Source of the DNA: Zoogloea ramigera | GTDB taxonomy: Bacteria > Pseudomonadota > Gammaproteobacteria > Burkholderiales > Rhodocyclaceae | Assembly: GCF_006539865.1 (NCBI RefSeq) | Contig: NZ_BJNV01000032.1 | Span: 1-51,187, forward strand | Length of the DNA stretch: 51,187 nt | Reading direction: 5' to 3' | Part shown: positions 9,777 through 17,671 of the stretch, piece by piece | Numbering within the stretch: the first letter of the stretch is position 1 | Layout of the letters: every line of letters begins with the position of its first letter | Translations under genes and position numbers: made by a program | Notes under the pieces: model-generated | The model's database searches: none | What the model was told of the DNA's origin: nothing | Seen by the model: the letters and a program-made list of their open reading frames with translations, nothing else

Positions 9777-12710
9777 TCAGCTCCCTAACCCCAGGCTCTC
9801 CATCGCCTCCTGCAGAACCTCCAGGGCTTGCTCGAAGTTGAAGCTTCGCGCCGCCTCGGCAATCAGCGGGAAGCGGTGGCCCAGCCCCGCCCGCAGGAGC
9901 GCTTCATGGGTTTCGAGGAGGGGGCCGCTGGCAAAGTCATCCGCCGCCAGGGCCTGGGCGAGCCGCGCGCAGACGGCCTTCAGTTCGGCCACATCGACGC
10001 AGGCCTGCGTCGGCGCGGCGGGTGTCGGGGCTGGCAGTGCCGCCTCGAGGGCGGCCAAGAGAGCCGTGAGCCGGCGGGTCACGTCGGCCTGCAGGGGCAC
10101 CAGGACGACGGCCTCCGCGCGGATTCGCACGGCGCTCTCCAGTTGCTCGGCGAGCTCACCCAGGGTGTGGGCGCCGATCTGCGCAGCGAGCCCCTTGAGG
10201 GTGTGGGCGAAGCGTTCGGCGGAGACCAGATCGGATTCGGCGAGGGCGGTGGCGAAATGCGCGGAAAAATCCCGCTGGCCGGCAACGAAGCGGGCCAGCA
10301 GCGCGAGATAAAGGGATTCCTTGCCCAGCGCGTTGCGCACGCCGTCCCGCACGTTCAGATCGGGCACGTCCGCCAGCGGGGCAAGATCGGCCGGCACTTC
10401 GCCGCCCCCGGCAGGTGCCGGAGCGGGCTGCACCACATGGGCCACCGGCTCGGTCTTCGGGGTGAGCCAGCGGCGCAGGCAGGCCCACAGCCGGGCGGGC
10501 TCGATGGGCTTGCTCACGTGGTCCTGCATGCCGGCGGCGAGGCAGCGCTCCCGGTCACCGGCCATGGCGTTGGCGGTCATCGCCACGATGGGCAGCCCGC
10601 CCCGCCCGGGCAGGCGGCGGATCTCGCGGGTGGCGGTGAGGCCGTCCATCACCGGCATCTGCAGGTCCATCAGCACGATGTCGTAGGGCTGGATGCGCAC
10701 CCGGTCGACGGCCACGGCGCCGTTTTCCGCCACATCGACCCGCATCCCGGCCTGGCGCAGGAGCTCCAGCGCCACCTGCTGATTGAGGTCGTTGTCCTCG
10801 ACGAGGAGCACCCGCGAGCCGGCCAGCCGGGACAGCTCCAGCCCCGGGGGTGCCACCAGCGCCGGCATCACCTCGCCGGCGGGCGCGTGGCCGAGCAGGC
10901 GCACCACGGTGTCGAAGAGCAGCGACGCGGTGACGGGCTTGATAAGCACGTCCTGGATGCCGATGCTGCGCGCCGCAGCGAGCAGCTCGTCACGCCCGTG
11001 GGCGCTCACCATCACGATGTGCGGCGGCTCTGCGAGCGGCAGAGCGCGGATCTCCCGGGCGGTGGAGATGCCATCCTTGCAAGGCATCTGCCAGTCGAGC
11101 AGCACCAGCGCGTAGGGCCTGCCGGCAGCCTCGGCGCTGCGGACTTCGTCGAGCGCGGCGGCGCCGGATTCAAGCGCCATCACCTCGAACCCCATCCGCC
11201 GCAGCATCTCGCCGAGCACCTCGCGGGCGTGGGCGTTGTCGTCCACCACCAGAATCGGGCGCCCGACGAGCTCGGCGTGGGGGACGAAGCGCGAGGGCTG
11301 GGCCGGGCCGTAGCCCAGCCGCGCGGTGAACCAGAAGGTCGAGCCGACCCCGGGGGTGCTGTTCAGCCCCACCTCGCCCTCCATCAGCGCGGCCAGCCGC
11401 CGCGAGATCACCAGCCCCAGGCCGCTGCCGCCGTAGTGGCGGGTGGTCGAGCTGTCGGCCTGCTCGAAGCTGCTGAACAGCCGGGCCTGCACGTCGTGGT
11501 CGATACCGATGCCAGTGTCGCGCACCTCGAAATACAGCTCGACCTGCCCGTCCCCGGCCTCACGCCGGCGGACGCGGATGGCCACTTCGCCGCGCTCGGT
11601 GAACTTCACCGCGTTGTTGGCGTAGTTGATCAGCACCTGGCCGAGGCGCAGCGGGTCGCCCACCAGCTCGTTGGGCACGTCGTCGGCCACGTCCACGATC
11701 AGTTCGAGGCCCTTGGCGGCGGTTTTCTCGGCCAGCAGGGCGGTGACGTTGACGATCATCCGCTCCAGCGAGAAGGGGATGTGCTCGACCACCAGCTTGC
11801 CGGCCTCGATGCGGGACAGGTCGAGGATGTCGTTGATGATGCCCAGCAGATGCTGGCCGGCGCCCTGGATCTTCTCGAGGTAGTCGCGCTGCCGCGCGGT
11901 CAGGTCGGTGCGCAGGGCCAGGTAGGCCATGCCGACGATGGCGTTCATCGGGGTGCGGATTTCGTGGCTCATGTTGGCCAGGAAGTCAGACTTCATGCGG
12001 GCGCCGTCCTCGGCCATCGCCCGCGCCCGCTGGGCCTCCTCGAGCATCTCCCGCTCCCGGGTGATGTCCTCGATGATGCCCACCAGGCCCCGCTCCGGGT
12101 GGGCCAGATCGAGCGCCCGCCCGGACATCCGCACCCACACTGGGCTGCCGTCCTTGCGCCGGACCTGCGCCTCGCGCTGGTGGTTCTCACCCTGCCAGAT
12201 CTTGCGATAGACCTCCTCGCCGATCCTCGCCCACTCCTCGTCGCTGGCATACCAGATGCGCGTCGGCTGCCCGATCTGCTCACCGGGCGCGTAGCCGAAG
12301 ATCTCGTCCATCCGCCGGTTGCAGTGCACGATGTGGCGATCGCGCATGAGCACGATGCCGGAGCTGGCGGCTTCGACGATGGCGCGGAACTCGGCCGCGG
12401 TGTCGTCCAGTTCGCGGATGCGCCCGGCCGTTTCGGCGTCCAGCCGGAGGCGGGCCTCCTCGCCCGCCGCGCGGAGCCCTTCGAGTTCGGCGCGGGCCGC
12501 CTGCAGCGCCTGCGTGCGCGCCGCCACGCGTCGGCGCAGCACGAGGCTCCAGACCAGCAGCCCGGCAGCCAGCAGCGCCAGCCCCACCAGGCCGTAGCCT
12601 GCCCCGCCCGGCAACAGGGCGACCGCCGTGTGCTCGGCGGCGGCCGGGGCGGGCCCTGGCACGACGCCCACAAGCCCGGCAATCGAAAAGGGTGACAACG
12701 ACCGCCTCAT
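9777..12710 (-). CDS. Hybrid sensor histidine kinase (TM-PAS-HisKA-HATPase-REC-REC-Hpt)
   Basis: A 977-residue kinase. A signal-like segment and one clear TM (about 37-58) are followed by a coiled coil (about 62-105), PAS about 105-220, HisKA with His249, HATPase (DTGIGI, GGSGLGL), receiver 1 with Asp539 (LLDWQMPCKDG), receiver 2 with Asp682 (LMDLQMPVMDG), and an Hpt domain with His836 (FAHTLKGLAAQIGA). This allows an internal His-Asp-His relay. The last about 65 residues (LKAVCARLAQALAADDFASGPL ... SFNFEQALEVL) repeat the tail module of the kinase at 6267. It lies 45 bp after the HD-GYP regulator gene on the same strand, so the pair is likely a cognate kinase-regulator operon controlling cyclic-di-GMP. 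Confidence 0.93.
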   Translation of the reverse strand: MRRSLSPFSIAGLVGVVPGPAPAAAEHTAVALLPGGAGYGLVGLALLAAGLLVWSLVLRRRVAARTQALQAARAELEGLRAAGEEARLRLDAETAGRIRELDDTAAEFRAIVEAASSGIVLMRDRHIVHCNRRMDEIFGYAPGEQIGQPTRIWYASDEEWARIGEEVYRKIWQGENHQREAQVRRKDGSPVWVRMSGRALDLAHPERGLVGIIEDITREREMLEEAQRARAMAEDGARMKSDFLANMSHEIRTPMNAIVGMAYLALRTDLTARQRDYLEKIQGAGQHLLGIINDILDLSRIEAGKLVVEHIPFSLERMIVNVTALLAEKTAAKGLELIVDVADDVPNELVGDPLRLGQVLINYANNAVKFTERGEVAIRVRRREAGDGQVELYFEVRDTGIGIDHDVQARLFSSFEQADSSTTRHYGGSGLGLVISRRLAALMEGEVGLNSTPGVGSTFWFTARLGYGPAQPSRFVPHAELVGRPILVVDDNAHAREVLGEMLRRMGFEVMALESGAAALDEVRSAEAAGRPYALVLLDWQMPCKDGISTAREIRALPLAEPPHIVMVSAHGRDELLAAARSIGIQDVLIKPVTASLLFDTVVRLLGHAPAGEVMPALVAPPGLELSRLAGSRVLLVEDNDLNQQVALELLRQAGMRVDVAENGAVAVDRVRIQPYDIVLMDLQMPVMDGLTATREIRRLPGRGGLPIVAMTANAMAGDRERCLAAGMQDHVSKPIEPARLWACLRRWLTPKTEPVAHVVQPAPAPAGGGEVPADLAPLADVPDLNVRDGVRNALGKESLYLALLARFVAGQRDFSAHFATALAESDLVSAERFAHTLKGLAAQIGAHTLGELAEQLESAVRIRAEAVVLVPLQADVTRRLTALLAALEAALPAPTPAAPTQACVDVAELKAVCARLAQALAADDFASGPLLETHEALLRAGLGHRFPLIAEAARSFNFEQALEVLQEAMESLGLGS

Positions 12711-12755
12711 GGGGACGCTCCCTGAACAGTCAGCGCCCGGCCACGGCGCGGTTAT

Positions 12756-13937
12756 CTACGCAGCCTCACCACCGGCGGGTTCAGGGTCGGCGAGGCGCGC
12801 GGCGATGTCGGCGAACTCGTCACGCCGGGCCATGAAGGCATCGACCACGGCCGGGTCGAAATGGCTGCCGCGCCCCTCGCAGATGATGCGGGTCGTCTCC
12901 TCGAGGCTGAAGGCGGGCTTGTATACCCGCCGCGTCATCAGCGCATCGAAGACGTCGGCCAGCGCCATCAGGCGCGCGGAAACAGGGATGGCCTCGCCGG
13001 CCAGCCGGGCCGGGTAGCCACTGCCGTCCCATTTTTCGTGATGGCCCAGCGAAATCTCGCGGGCGATCTCCAGGAAGCTGAAGGCGCCACTGGCCTGCGC
13101 CGCGACGCCCGCCGCCGCCCCGGAGAGCGACTGCTCCATGGCCTTGGTGATGGCGTCCGCACCGATCACCGGGTGGGCCTTCATGATGGCGAACTCTTCC
13201 GGGGTCAGGCGCCCGGGCTTGAGCAGGATGCTGTCGGGCACGCCGACCTTGCCGATGTCGTGGAGCGGCGCGGCTTTCACCACCATCTGCAGGCGCCCGT
13301 TGTCGAAGGCCGGCCGGAAGGCTTCGTTGCCCTGCAGGTGCTGGGCCAGGAGCTCGACGTAGGTCTGGGTGCGCACGATGTGCAGGCCCGTCTCGTTGTC
13401 GCGGGCCTCGCTCAGACAGGCCAGCGCGCGCACGCTGAGCTCCTGGATCAGCAGGTTCTCGCTCATCCGGCGGGCCACCTCCCGTTCGAGCCACTCGTTC
13501 TCGAGGGCCAGGCGGTCGCGGGCGTGCTTGAGCTCCAGGTGGGTACGCACCCGGGCCAGCACGACGGCCGGGTTGATCGGCTTGGTGATGTAATCCACCG
13601 CGCCCAGCTCGAGGCCCCGCTCTTCGTTCTCGACGCCGTTCATGGCGGTCACGAAGATCACCGGCACATGGGCGGTACGCGGCTCGGCCCGCAGGTGCTC
13701 GAGCACCGCGTAGCCGTCCATCCCGGGCATCATCACATCGAGCAGGATGAGATCGGGCGGCGGCTCGAGGCCGGCGGCCCGCAGCGCCCGCTCGCCCGAG
13801 TTCGCGGCCCGGACCCGGTAGTAGGGCTGCAGCAGCTCACCGAGGATGGTGAGGTTCTGCGGCGTATCGTCGACGATCAACACGGTTTGCCGGGCCGGCG
13901 CATCCGATGACCTCGCGTGACTTGGAATGGGGTTCAT
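12756..13937 (-). CDS. Response regulator with HD-GYP cyclic-di-GMP phosphodiesterase domain
   Basis: A 393-residue protein: receiver domain (residues about 18-135, Asp67 in LLDVMMPGMDG, Lys in ITKPI), a coiled linker, and an HD-GYP domain (about 170-375) with LHDIGKVGVPD, KAHPVIGAD and the diagnostic HHEKWDGSGYP. The intact HD and GYP elements predict an active phosphodiesterase that degrades cyclic-di-GMP when the receiver is phosphorylated. AAAGGTAGG precedes ATG 13937. It is the first gene of a leftward pair with the hybrid kinase at 9777-12710, the probable phosphodonor. Confidence 0.94.
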   Translation of the reverse strand: MNPIPSHARSSDAPARQTVLIVDDTPQNLTILGELLQPYYRVRAANSGERALRAAGLEPPPDLILLDVMMPGMDGYAVLEHLRAEPRTAHVPVIFVTAMNGVENEERGLELGAVDYITKPINPAVVLARVRTHLELKHARDRLALENEWLEREVARRMSENLLIQELSVRALACLSEARDNETGLHIVRTQTYVELLAQHLQGNEAFRPAFDNGRLQMVVKAAPLHDIGKVGVPDSILLKPGRLTPEEFAIMKAHPVIGADAITKAMEQSLSGAAAGVAAQASGAFSFLEIAREISLGHHEKWDGSGYPARLAGEAIPVSARLMALADVFDALMTRRVYKPAFSLEETTRIICEGRGSHFDPAVVDAFMARRDEFADIAARLADPEPAGGEAA

Positions 13938-14251
13938 TACCTACCTTTGTTAGCGGATGAAGCCGATGTCCGCACACTCGGACGCGGCGCGGCAATGCGG
14001 CACGCCCCCGATGATCGGCCCACCCGAGACGCCCATGACGCCCCGTGATTATCCTGGAAACCACCGCCGGATGCCGGCCCGCGCGCCCGAACCGCCGCCC
14101 CCCGCTACCGCACTGGTGCGCGGCCCTGCGGGCCTCTCGCTTTCACTGCATTACGCTACTTATCGACAAGCTGCGCGCAGGCTTTACCCGGGCCGTGCAG
14201 ATTGCCCGCCGTGCGACCATTCACGCAGCCGCCGTGGAACCAATCAGCCCC
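13938..14251. other. Divergent spacer between HD-GYP regulator and rpoH
   Basis: About 310 bases that should contain promoters for both the leftward regulator operon and rpoH. I see no coding sequence and no convincing -35/-10 pair; the only clear element is the CIRCE at its right end. Confidence 0.5.
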
Positions 14252-14278
14252 TTAGCACTCACAGGCTGGGAGTGCTAA
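14252..14278 (+). promoter_or_regulatory. CIRCE operator (HrcA binding site) upstream of rpoH
   Basis: A perfect match to the CIRCE consensus: TTAGCACTC (14252-14260), 9-base spacer, GAGTGCTAA (14270-14278). It ends 25 bases before the rpoH start and just ahead of the ribosome binding site. CIRCE is the operator of the heat-shock repressor HrcA, usually found before groESL or hrcA-dnaK. A TAATAT -10-like hexamer overlaps its right end (14276-14281). Confidence 0.95.
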
Positions 14279-14303
14279 TATTGGCTTAAGGAGGTTTAGC
14301 TAT

Positions 14304-15158
14304 ATGTCCCATGCCTTGACGTTTCCTGTTCCGTCCGCGGTCGGCAGCCTGGATCAATACATCCAGAGCGTGAATCGCATCCCCCTGCTGACCGAGAAGG
14401 AAGAATCCGATCTCGCCCGCAGCCTGAGGGACGAGGGCGATGTGGAAGCGGCGCGCAAGCTCGTGCTGTCCCATCTGCGGGTGGTGGTGGCCATTGCACG
14501 TGGATACCTGGGTTACGGGCTCCCCCACTCCGACCTCATCCAGGAAGGCAACGTAGGCCTGATGAAGGCCGTCAAGCGTTTCGACCCCGACCGGGGCGTG
14601 CGCTTGGTGTCGTTCGCGATCCACTGGATCAAGGCCGAGATCCACGAGTACATCGTCAAGAACTGGCGGCTGGTCAAGATCGCCACCACCAAGGCCCAGC
14701 GCAAGCTTTTCTTCAATCTGCGCAGCATGCGGCGCAGCAGCAACACGCTGCAGGGCGATGAGGTCATCGCCATGGCGGAGCACCTCGGCGTCAAACCCGA
14801 AGAAGTCCGCGAGATGGAAACCCGCCTGTCGGGCGGCGACGTGGCCCTCGAAGCCGGCCCGGACGACGACGAGGAGCGCTTCGCCCCCATCGCCTACCTG
14901 GCCGACCCCCACGCCGAGCCGTCCGAGGTGATCGCCCAGCGCCAGTACGCGCACCTGCAGGACGAAGGCCTGCACACCGCGCTGGCCAAGCTCGACGACC
15001 GCAGCCGCACCATCGTCCAGCGCCGCTGGCTGGCCGACGGCGAAGCCGCCACGCTGCACGAGCTGGCCGCCGAATACGGCGTGTCGGCCGAACGCATCCG
15101 CCAGATCGAAGCCAAGGCGATGCAGAAGATGCGCAGCCAGCTCGCCGAACTGGCCTGA
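14304..15158 (+). CDS. rpoH: RNA polymerase sigma factor RpoH (sigma-32)
   Basis: A 284-residue heat-shock sigma factor. Region 1.2 starts near SLDQYIQSVNRIPLLT, region 2 has DLIQEGNVGLMKAVKRFDP and the WIKAEIHEYI core contact, and the RpoH box QRKLFFNLR is at residues 132-140, which separates it from other sigma-70 members. Region 4 ends with a helix-turn-helix (TLHELAAEYGVSAERIRQIEAKA). The usual length is about 285. A strong ribosome binding site AAGGAGGT (14288-14295) precedes ATG 14304. A perfect CIRCE lies directly upstream and an intrinsic terminator follows, so it is a monocistronic unit probably repressed by HrcA. Confidence 0.97.
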   Translation: MSHALTFPVPSAVGSLDQYIQSVNRIPLLTEKEESDLARSLRDEGDVEAARKLVLSHLRVVVAIARGYLGYGLPHSDLIQEGNVGLMKAVKRFDPDRGVRLVSFAIHWIKAEIHEYIVKNWRLVKIATTKAQRKLFFNLRSMRRSSNTLQGDEVIAMAEHLGVKPEEVREMETRLSGGDVALEAGPDDDEERFAPIAYLADPHAEPSEVIAQRQYAHLQDEGLHTALAKLDDRSRTIVQRRWLADGEAATLHELAAEYGVSAERIRQIEAKAMQKMRSQLAELA

Positions 15159-15176
15159 TCGGTACCAGCACGACAC

Positions 15177-15209
15177 AAAGGGGGAGCCTTCGCGGGCTGC
15201 CCCTTTTTT
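15177..15209 (+). terminator. Rho-independent terminator of rpoH
   Basis: The stem AAAGGGG-G-AGCC pairs with GGCT-G-CCCCTTT around a short TTCGC-type loop, followed by a run of T. It starts about 18 bases after the rpoH stop. On the other strand it could also help to end the convergent sco transcript, with a weaker T tract. Confidence 0.85.
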
Positions 15210-15221
15210 ATGCCTCCAGGC

Positions 15222-15824
15222 CTACTGCCCGGCGATCAGCTTGCGGATGTCGGCGGCGATCAGATCGGGCTTCTCCCCGTGCTTCACATACAGCCGCAGC
15301 CGCCCCTGGGGGTCGAACACGTAGGTGCCGGTGGAATGATCCACCGTGTACGCCGTGCCCTTAACGTCGCCCTGCTTCTGGTAGAAGACCTTGAAATCCT
15401 TGGCCACCGCCTGGGTCGTGGGCAGGTCGGCATGGAGCCCGATGAAGCGCGGATCGAAGGCCGGCACATATTCTGCCAGCAGGGCCTGGGTATCGCGCTC
15501 CGGGTCGATGGTCATGAACAGCACCTGCACCTTGTCGGCATCCGGGCCGAGCTGCTTCATGACCTCGACCATGTTGAGCAGGTTGGTCGGGCACACGTCG
15601 GGGCACTGCACGTAGCCAAAAAACAGCGTGACGACCTTGCCCCGATAGTCGGCCAGGCTGCGTGCCGCGCCGGTGTGGTCGGTGAGGCGGAAATCCTTGC
15701 CGTAGCTCGCGCCGGTGATGTCGGTATTGACGAAGCTGGCCCCGCTCCCGCCGCCGGGAGAGCAGGCTGCCAGCAAGCTGATCAGCACCGGAGCAAGGAT
15801 GCTGCGTCGCAGCATTGAAATCAT
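15222..15824 (-). CDS. SCO1/SenC/PrrC-type copper chaperone lipoprotein
   Basis: A 200-residue thioredoxin-fold protein with a lipoprotein signal (lipobox LAAC, Cys21). The copper-binding CxxxC motif is at Cys74/Cys78 (QCPDVCP) and the third ligand His lies in TVDHSTGTY. SCO proteins deliver copper to the CuA centre of oxidase subunit II from the periplasmic face. It is divergent from the oxidase operon that starts with coxB and shares its control region, which contains an FNR-type box. AAGGGG precedes ATG 15824; an internal ATG three codons on is possible. Confidence 0.93.
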   Translation of the reverse strand: MISMLRRSILAPVLISLLAACSPGGGSGASFVNTDITGASYGKDFRLTDHTGAARSLADYRGKVVTLFFGYVQCPDVCPTNLLNMVEVMKQLGPDADKVQVLFMTIDPERDTQALLAEYVPAFDPRFIGLHADLPTTQAVAKDFKVFYQKQGDVKGTAYTVDHSTGTYVFDPQGRLRLYVKHGEKPDLIAADIRKLIAGQ

Positions 15825-15909
15825 TGAAAACCCCTTTTATTTTCAAGCGCTTAAAAGCACATTCAGTGCAGTGCAAAACCTGCCGCCGATGCTACACTGA
15901 AGCCACAAT

Positions 15910-15923
15910 TTGATCTGCGTCAA
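15910..15923. promoter_or_regulatory. FNR/ANR/DNR-type binding site
   Basis: TTGAT-CTGC-GTCAA matches the FNR-family consensus TTGAT-N4-ATCAA at 9 of 10 positions. It sits in the divergent region between sco (start 15824) and the oxidase genes. A TACACT -10-like hexamer at 15893-15898 would put the box just downstream of a rightward start site, a repressing position. The promoter placement is tentative; the box itself is clear. Confidence 0.75.
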
Positions 15924-15954
15924 ATAGTCGCAGGCAGGGCCTGGAGGAGACGCC

Positions 15955-16329
15955 ATGGCTAGCACCGCAATGAAGACGGTGGAAGGGCATCAAGGGGCAA
16001 CACGCCCAGACTGCACACCAGCGCCCGGCGCCAACCGGGCGCTGGCATGTGCGGCGCTGGCCGCGGGCTTTGCGCTGGCACTTGCCTGGCTGGCGCAGTC
16101 CTCCGCCGGCCCTGGATTTGCTCTTCTTTTTCTCGCCCCTCTTTTCCTTGCACTCCACAGGCTGCGCCAGCGCGCTGCCCGTCGATCCGCGTCAAGACGT
16201 TCAGCTGGCCGTCGCCGCCACCCGGCCGGGCGCCGAGGCCCGACCAGGCATTCGGCTTGCCCGGGCCCGCGGCAAGCGCCGCAGCACGCGTCTGATGACA
16301 CCCCGGCAGCACCGCCGGCTTGCATCTGA
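15955..16329 (+). CDS. Hypothetical small membrane protein, doubtful C-terminus
   Basis: An open frame of 124 codons opening with an excellent ribosome binding site (GGAGGA, 6 bases before ATG). Residues about 28-68 form one or two hydrophobic segments (ALACAALAAGFALALAWLA, GFALLFLAPLFLALH). After residue 70 the translation becomes Arg/Pro-rich and looks like non-coding sequence, so the true protein may be shorter or the frame may be broken. It lies between the FNR-type box and coxB on the same strand. I do not recognise a family; it could also be a leader with no functional product. Confidence 0.35.
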   Translation: MASTAMKTVEGHQGATRPDCTPAPGANRALACAALAAGFALALAWLAQSSAGPGFALLFLAPLFLALHRLRQRAARRSASRRSAGRRRHPAGRRGPTRHSACPGPRQAPQHASDDTPAAPPACI

Positions 16330-16391
16330 CCCGACTAGCCGGCCACAGCAGCAAGCCCGTTGATCATCCCGGAAAAGGGAGAGGTGGAGCC

Positions 16392-17591
16392 TTGACGATA
16401 CTCAACCCCAGCCGCCGGAACGCCTCAAGCTCCGCCTCCTTTTCCCGCCTGGCACTCGGCACCGGCCTGACCCTGGGTGCCAGCGCCGCCCTGGCCGATT
16501 ACACCTGGAACTTCCCCAAGCCCGTCACCCCCATCGGCCGCGACACCCTGTCGATGCACAACCAGTTCATGGTGGTGATCACCGTGCTGTTCGTGGTGGT
16601 GTTCGCCATCATGCTGTATTCGATGATCCGCCACCGCAAGAGCGTGGGCGCCCAGCCGGCCGGCTTCAGCGGGCCAACCGGCGCGCTGCAGTGGTTCTGG
16701 GTACTGGTGCCCTTCGCGATCCTGCTCTTCATCGACTTCGTGCTGATGGGCATCCCGGCCTTCCACGCGGTGATCGAGATGGAAGACACCCGCACCAAGG
16801 CCGACATGGTGCTCAAGGTCACCGGCCTGCAGTGGAAATGGAAGTACGAATACCCCGACTCCGGCATCGGCTTCGTGAGCGCCCTGTCCACGCCCCGCGA
16901 GCAGATCGAGGGCCAGGCGGCCAAGGGCGAAAACTACCTGCTGGAGGTCGACAACGAAGTGGTGCTGCCGGTGGGCCGCAAGGTGCGCATCCTGCTCACC
17001 TCCACCGACGTGATCCACACCTGGTGGGTGCCCCAGTTCGGCGTGAAACGCGACGCGATCCCCGGCTTCCTGCGCGAAACCTGGGTCCGCATCGAGGAGC
17101 CCGGCGTCTATCGCGGCCAGTGCGCCGAGCTGTGCGGCAAGGACCACGGCTTCATGCCAGTGGTCGTGCGGGCGGTGCCCGAGCCCGAATACGCCGCCTG
17201 GGTCGCCGGCAAGAAGGCCGAGATGGCCGCCGCAGCGGCCGGCAGCGACAAGGCCTGGAGCAAGGACGAGCTGATGGCCGCCGGCAAGGCCGCCTACGAG
17301 AAAAACTGCGCCGCCTGCCACCAGCCCGAAGGCCAGGGCATCCCGCCGGCCTTCCCGGCCCTGGCGGGCAGCAAGATCGTCACCGGCCCGCTGCTCTCGC
17401 CTGAAGGCCGGCTGATCCCCGACAGCCACGTCGACCGCGTGCTCAACGGCAAGGCCGGCACCGCGATGCAGGCCTTCAAGGCGACGCTGTCCGATGCCGA
17501 CCTGGCCGCCATCATCACCTACGAGCGCAACGCCTTCGGCAACAACAAGGGCGACATGATCCAGCCCGCCCAGATCAAGGCCCTGCGATGA
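16392..17591 (+). CDS. coxB: Cytochrome c oxidase subunit II with fused cytochrome c domain (caa3 type)
   Basis: A 399-residue subunit: signal segment, two TM helices (about 59-78 and 100-121), the aromatic cluster GLQWKWKYEYP, and a CuA cupredoxin domain with ligands His209, Cys244, Cys248, His252 and Met255 (CAELCGKDHGFM). A C-terminal c-type cytochrome carries CAACH (Cys306, Cys309, His310). The subunit takes electrons from cytochrome c and passes them to heme a. No ATG fits; TTG 16392 preceded by GGGAGAGG is the best start, as the signal peptide follows directly. Its stop overlaps the ATG of a 27-codon bridge frame leading into coxA. Confidence 0.95.
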   Translation: MTILNPSRRNASSSASFSRLALGTGLTLGASAALADYTWNFPKPVTPIGRDTLSMHNQFMVVITVLFVVVFAIMLYSMIRHRKSVGAQPAGFSGPTGALQWFWVLVPFAILLFIDFVLMGIPAFHAVIEMEDTRTKADMVLKVTGLQWKWKYEYPDSGIGFVSALSTPREQIEGQAAKGENYLLEVDNEVVLPVGRKVRILLTSTDVIHTWWVPQFGVKRDAIPGFLRETWVRIEEPGVYRGQCAELCGKDHGFMPVVVRAVPEPEYAAWVAGKKAEMAAAAAGSDKAWSKDELMAAGKAAYEKNCAACHQPEGQGIPPAFPALAGSKIVTGPLLSPEGRLIPDSHVDRVLNGKAGTAMQAFKATLSDADLAAIITYERNAFGNNKGDMIQPAQIKALR

Positions 17592-17671
17592 GCCCCCACG
17601 CCGCAGCCGATTCCAGCCGGCGCCCCAGCCCGGCCGCCGCCCAGGCATTCCCCCAGAGGAGCCGCCGATGA
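17588..17671 (+). CDS. 27-codon bridging frame between coxB and coxA
   Basis: This short frame starts at an ATG overlapping the coxB stop (ATGA, 17588-17591) and ends at a TGA overlapping the coxA start (ATGA, 17668-17671). The product (MSPHAAADSS..., rich in Ala, Pro, Ser, Arg) has no recognisable fold. The coxA ribosome binding site (AGAGGAG) lies inside it. Its likely role, if any, is to couple coxA translation to coxB, not to make a functional peptide. Confidence 0.4.
   Translation: MSPHAAADSSRRPSPAAAQAFPQRSRR

Noticed and set aside
9828-12695. A 955-codon open frame on the + strand opposite the hybrid kinase
   Set aside because: It is antisense to a kinase with all domains intact; its product is rich in Gly, His, Arg and Gln with no known motif. 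High GC content makes such frames common.
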